Of a DNA stretch of 37,683 nucleotides, positions 35,499 to 37,683 are shown piece after piece. The stretch spans positions 1-37,683 of the forward strand of contig JAHBYL010000026.1 in the NCBI GenBank assembly GCA_019635955.1, given 5' to 3'. A program made the position numbers and the translations under genes. Every line of letters starts with the position of its first letter. The stretch's first letter is position 1. Source of the DNA: Parvibaculum sp. (GTDB taxonomy: Bacteria; Pseudomonadota; Alphaproteobacteria; Parvibaculales; Parvibaculaceae). The notes beneath the pieces are model-generated. The model ran no database searches. It was not told the origin of the DNA and was given only the letters and a program-made list of their open reading frames with translations.

Positions 35499-35808
35499 TG
35501 GCTCCTGCTCCGGCCTTTCAAGAATTGGTCGGCGGGATTTGCCCTGTGCGATGGGATCGCACGCGAAAGCAGCGTTTCGCCCTTTTTCTCAAGGCCCCCG
35601 CGGATTTGGCGCGGAGATTAGCCGCTTCCGCCGCATCGCCGCAAGCCGTATAAGAGCGCCAAATCCGCGTGATTCAAGGAAATTGTCTCCGTGGAGGCGG
35701 TCAACACGTCCGCCATTCGGGCAGTGCGGCGAACGGGCCTTTGGAATTGCGGCGATCCGCCGCACCATGGCCGCCGGGGGCATGGGGCCCGCGTGAAGGG
35801 GAGCGATC
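35499..35808. other. Non-coding divergent region between cytochrome c gene and kdsB
   Basis: This 310-base region has no convincing gene. It contains the 14-bp inverted repeat listed separately and, within it, a possible kdsB promoter. The remaining 140 bases before kdsB hold nothing I can identify. Confidence 0.6.
35599..35669. promoter_or_regulatory. 14-bp perfect inverted repeat flanking a putative promoter
   Basis: CGCGGATTTGGCGC (35599-35612) and GCGCCAAATCCGCG (35656-35669) are exact reverse complements separated by 43 bases. Between them, TTCCGC (35626-35631) and TATAAG (35649-35654) are 17 bases apart and could be a + strand promoter for kdsB; its start site would fall in the right arm. 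Confidence 0.6.
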
Positions 35809-36585
35809 ATGGGCAACGAAGCGCCGAAACAGGGCAGGGATCTCGCCGGCCATCCGATCGTGGTGATTCCCGCCCGCATGGCCTCCACCCGCCTGCCGGG
35901 CAAACCTCTTGCCGACATATGCGGCGCGCCGATGATCGTCCAGGTCTGGCGCCGTGCCATGGAGGCCGGTATCGGCCGCGTCGTCGTTGCCGCTGCGGAA
36001 GCCGAAATCGCCGAAGCGGTCCGCGCGGCGGGCGGCGAGGCCGTGCTGACGGACCCGGACCTGCCCTCGGGCTCGGACCGCGTCTGGCAGGCCGTCTGCA
36101 ATGTCGACCCCGAAGGCCGCCATTCCATCATCGTCAATGTGCAGGGTGACCTGCCGACGCTCGATCCCGCCTTGATCCGCACCGCCTATGAGGCGCTCAT
36201 CCGTCCGGGCGCGGACATCTCGACGCTCGCCGCTGAAATCTCGGTGGACGAAGAGCGCACCAACGAAAATGTGGTGAAGGCCGTCGCCGCCTTCGAAGGC
36301 ACGCGCCTTGCCCGCGCGCTTTACTTCACGCGCGCCACCGCGCCCTGGGGCCCGGGCCCGCTCTATCATCACATCGGGCTCTACGCCTATCGCCGCGAAG
36401 CGCTGGCGCGTTTCGTTGCGCTGCCGCCATCGCCGCTCGAAAGGCGCGAGAAACTCGAGCAGCTGCGCGCGCTCGAAGCCGGCATGGCGATCGAGGTGGC
36501 GCTCGTTGACACTGTTCCCCTCGGTGTCGATACTCCCGCCGACCTCGAAAAGGCCCGCGCGGCGCTTTCCCGGAGACCGGTCTGA
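35809..36585 (+). CDS. kdsB: 3-deoxy-manno-octulosonate cytidylyltransferase
   Basis: CMP-KDO synthetase, which activates KDO with CTP for attachment to lipid A in the cytosol. It is 258 residues, near the usual 250. The nucleotide-binding loop [15 protein letters not shown] (20-34) is intact, followed by [20 protein letters not shown] and the [14 protein letters not shown] segment with the catalytic region. ATG 35809 follows GGGGAG at a good distance. Its stop overlaps the next start by one base (TGATG), so pheA is probably coupled to it. Confidence 0.96.
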   Translation: MGNEAPKQGRDLAGHPIVVIPARMASTRLPGKPLADICGAPMIVQVWRRAMEAGIGRVVVAAAEAEIAEAVRAAGGEAVLTDPDLPSGSDRVWQAVCNVDPEGRHSIIVNVQGDLPTLDPALIRTAYEALIRPGADISTLAAEISVDEERTNENVVKAVAAFEGTRLARALYFTRATAPWGPGPLYHHIGLYAYRREALARFVALPPSPLERREKLEQLRALEAGMAIEVALVDTVPLGVDTPADLEKARAALSRRPV

Positions 36586-37454
36586 TGACGGATGGCGCAA
36601 TGCCGGAAAACACGATTGCCTTTCAGGGCGAACCCGGCGCGAATTCGCATATTGCGGCCCATGAAGCCTGCCCGGACATGGTCAGCCTTCCCTGCGACAC
36701 CTTCGAGGATGTCTTTGCCGCGGTGAATGAAGGCCGCGCGCGGCTCGGCATGATCGCGGTCGAGAACTCGCTCGCCGGCCGCGTCGCCGACGTGCATCAC
36801 CTCATTCCCGGTGCGGGCCTCTATATTGTCGGCGAGCATTTCCTGCGCGTGCATCACCAGCTTCTCGGCCTCAAGGGCGCAAAGCTCGAAGACCTGAAAA
36901 CCGTCCACAGCCATGTCCATGCGCTTGGTCAGTGCCGCCGCGTGATCCGGGAACTCGGGCTGAAGGCGGTTGTCGCGGCCGACACGGCGGGCGCCGCCCG
37001 CCAGATTGCCGAAGCGGGTGATCCCACGCGCGCCGCGCTCGCCTCCTCGCTTGCCGCCGAAATCTACGGGCTCGATGTGCTGCGCGCCAATGTCGAGGAC
37101 GCCGAGCACAACACGACGCGCTTCCTCATCATGGCGAAGGAGCCGAACGACGCCGAGCCCGAAGACGAGCCCGTCATCACGAGCTTCATCTTCCGTGTGC
37201 GGAACGTACCGGCCGCGCTCTACAAGGCGCTGGGCGGCTTCGCCACCAATGGTGTCAACATGACGAAGCTCGAAAGCTACCAGCTTGAGGGCACCTTCAA
37301 CGCCAGCCAGTTCTACGCCGACATCGAGGGCCACCCGGCCTCCCGCCATGTCCGCCTCGCGCTGGAAGAGCTCGAGTTCTTCACCAGCGAGCTTCGCATC
37401 CTCGGCGTCTATAAGGCCCACCCCTACCGCGCGGCGATCGCCCCGGGCGAGTGA
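36585..37454 (+). CDS. pheA: Prephenate dehydratase, monofunctional
   Basis: Converts prephenate to phenylpyruvate in phenylalanine synthesis. The 289-residue chain has no chorismate mutase domain. The catalytic domain (about 9-185) shows IAFQGEPGANSHIA, the AVENSLAGRVADVHHL loop and the conserved NTTRF (176-180). A C-terminal ACT domain (about 195-280) would give feedback inhibition by phenylalanine; its effector loop reads LESYQLEG instead of the ESRP found in enteric enzymes, a variant I believe is usual in this class. It is coupled to kdsB and abuts the convergent nudC stop. Confidence 0.95.
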   Translation: MTDGAMPENTIAFQGEPGANSHIAAHEACPDMVSLPCDTFEDVFAAVNEGRARLGMIAVENSLAGRVADVHHLIPGAGLYIVGEHFLRVHHQLLGLKGAKLEDLKTVHSHVHALGQCRRVIRELGLKAVVAADTAGAARQIAEAGDPTRAALASSLAAEIYGLDVLRANVEDAEHNTTRFLIMAKEPNDAEPEDEPVITSFIFRVRNVPAALYKALGGFATNGVNMTKLESYQLEGTFNASQFYADIEGHPASRHVRLALEELEFFTSELRILGVYKAHPYRAAIAPGE

Positions 37455-37683
37455 CTAGACCTGTCCCTCGGCGAAAGCCCTGATGAGCTGATGCGCGATC
37501 GCGAATGCGGGCGGCAGCCAGATCGTGCCGTCGCCTTCCCCTGCGAGAATCTTCCGCGCTTCTTCCCGCGTGATCCAGCGCCCGCCGGAAAGCTCGACGC
37601 CGTCCACCTTGAACTCTTCCGAATCCGCCACCGCATGGCAGCCGATCATCAGCGAGGAGGGGTAAGGCCAGGGCTGCGTCGAA
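37455..37683 (-). CDS. nudC: NADH pyrophosphatase NudC, C-terminal part, cut by window
   Basis: End of a Nudix hydrolase that cleaves NAD(H), or removes NAD caps from RNA. The frame is open to the window edge, and the first visible residues STQPWPYPSSLMIGCHA match the NudC-specific SQPWPFPxS motif that follows the Nudix box in this family. The Nudix box and any zinc ribbon lie beyond the window. The remaining part has the WITREEARKIL helix and the WLPPAFAIAHQLI end typical of the family. Its stop is directly next to that of pheA. Confidence 0.9.
   Translation of the reverse strand, partial: STQPWPYPSSLMIGCHAVADSEEFKVDGVELSGGRWITREEARKILAGEGDGTIWLPPAFAIAHQLIRAFAEGQV

Overview
This is a GC-rich chromosomal window from an alphaproteobacterium. 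The codon use, the cpa/tad gene set, CtrA-type TTAA-N7-TTAA boxes and the cytochrome c / kdsB / pheA block all fit Rhizobiales-like bacteria; Parvibaculum or a relative is a guess from overall resemblance and was not tested. No integrase, transposase, phage gene or CRISPR array is visible. Almost everything reads as core or stable accessory chromosome.

Layout. (1) 1-7180 is housekeeping: pheS (cut by the window start), pheT, a small MmcQ/YjbR protein, an enoyl-CoA hydratase family protein, a DUF2199-like protein of visibly lower GC, and lepA ending in a strong hairpin terminator. (2) 7201-7779 holds a small two-helix membrane protein and tRNA-Ser(GGA). (3) 7947-22184 is a complete Flp/Tad (tight adherence) pilus locus. 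Two TadE-like pseudopilins (-) diverge from a TadG-like vWA protein (+). A stand-alone secretin-N-domain protein (-) diverges from a Crp/Fnr-type regulator (+). Then come the 55-residue Flp pilin and tadV/cpaA, cpaB, cpaC, cpaD, cpaE, cpaF, tadB and tadC on the + strand, and a TadD-like TPR lipoprotein on the opposite strand. (4) 22329-24217 holds a membrane-anchored TAXI-type solute-binding protein and a glutathione S-transferase, convergent across three tandem copies of a 26-bp repeat. (5) 24334-34679 holds an M17 aminopeptidase, a MarR-type regulator and a cytosolic YkfC-like SH3b-NlpC/P60 peptidase, facing a five-gene Yej-type peptide ABC transporter operon with two successive solute-binding proteins. 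(6) 34875-37683 holds a membrane-anchored cytochrome c, kdsB, pheA and the C-terminal end of nudC.

How the genes fit together. Region 3 supplies all parts of a pilus machine: pilin, prepilin peptidase, secretin, lipoproteins, localisation ATPase, motor ATPase, two platform proteins and minor pseudopilins. Its three divergent or leader regions carry two perfect and one near-perfect CtrA-type box, so cell-cycle control by CtrA is a reasonable inference. Region 5 looks like a peptide-import and peptide-degradation neighbourhood. By analogy with YejBEF-YepA of Agrobacterium and YkfC of Bacillus, I infer salvage of peptidoglycan peptides.

The most interesting unexplained structures are regulatory. 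They are the CtrA boxes, a phased AATAC array upstream of flp, a 14-bp perfect inverted repeat around the presumed kdsB promoter, a dyad between tadE and tadG, and the 26-bp tandem repeat. I did not find a clearly undescribed multi-gene system. The nearest candidate is the combined murein-peptide salvage neighbourhood.
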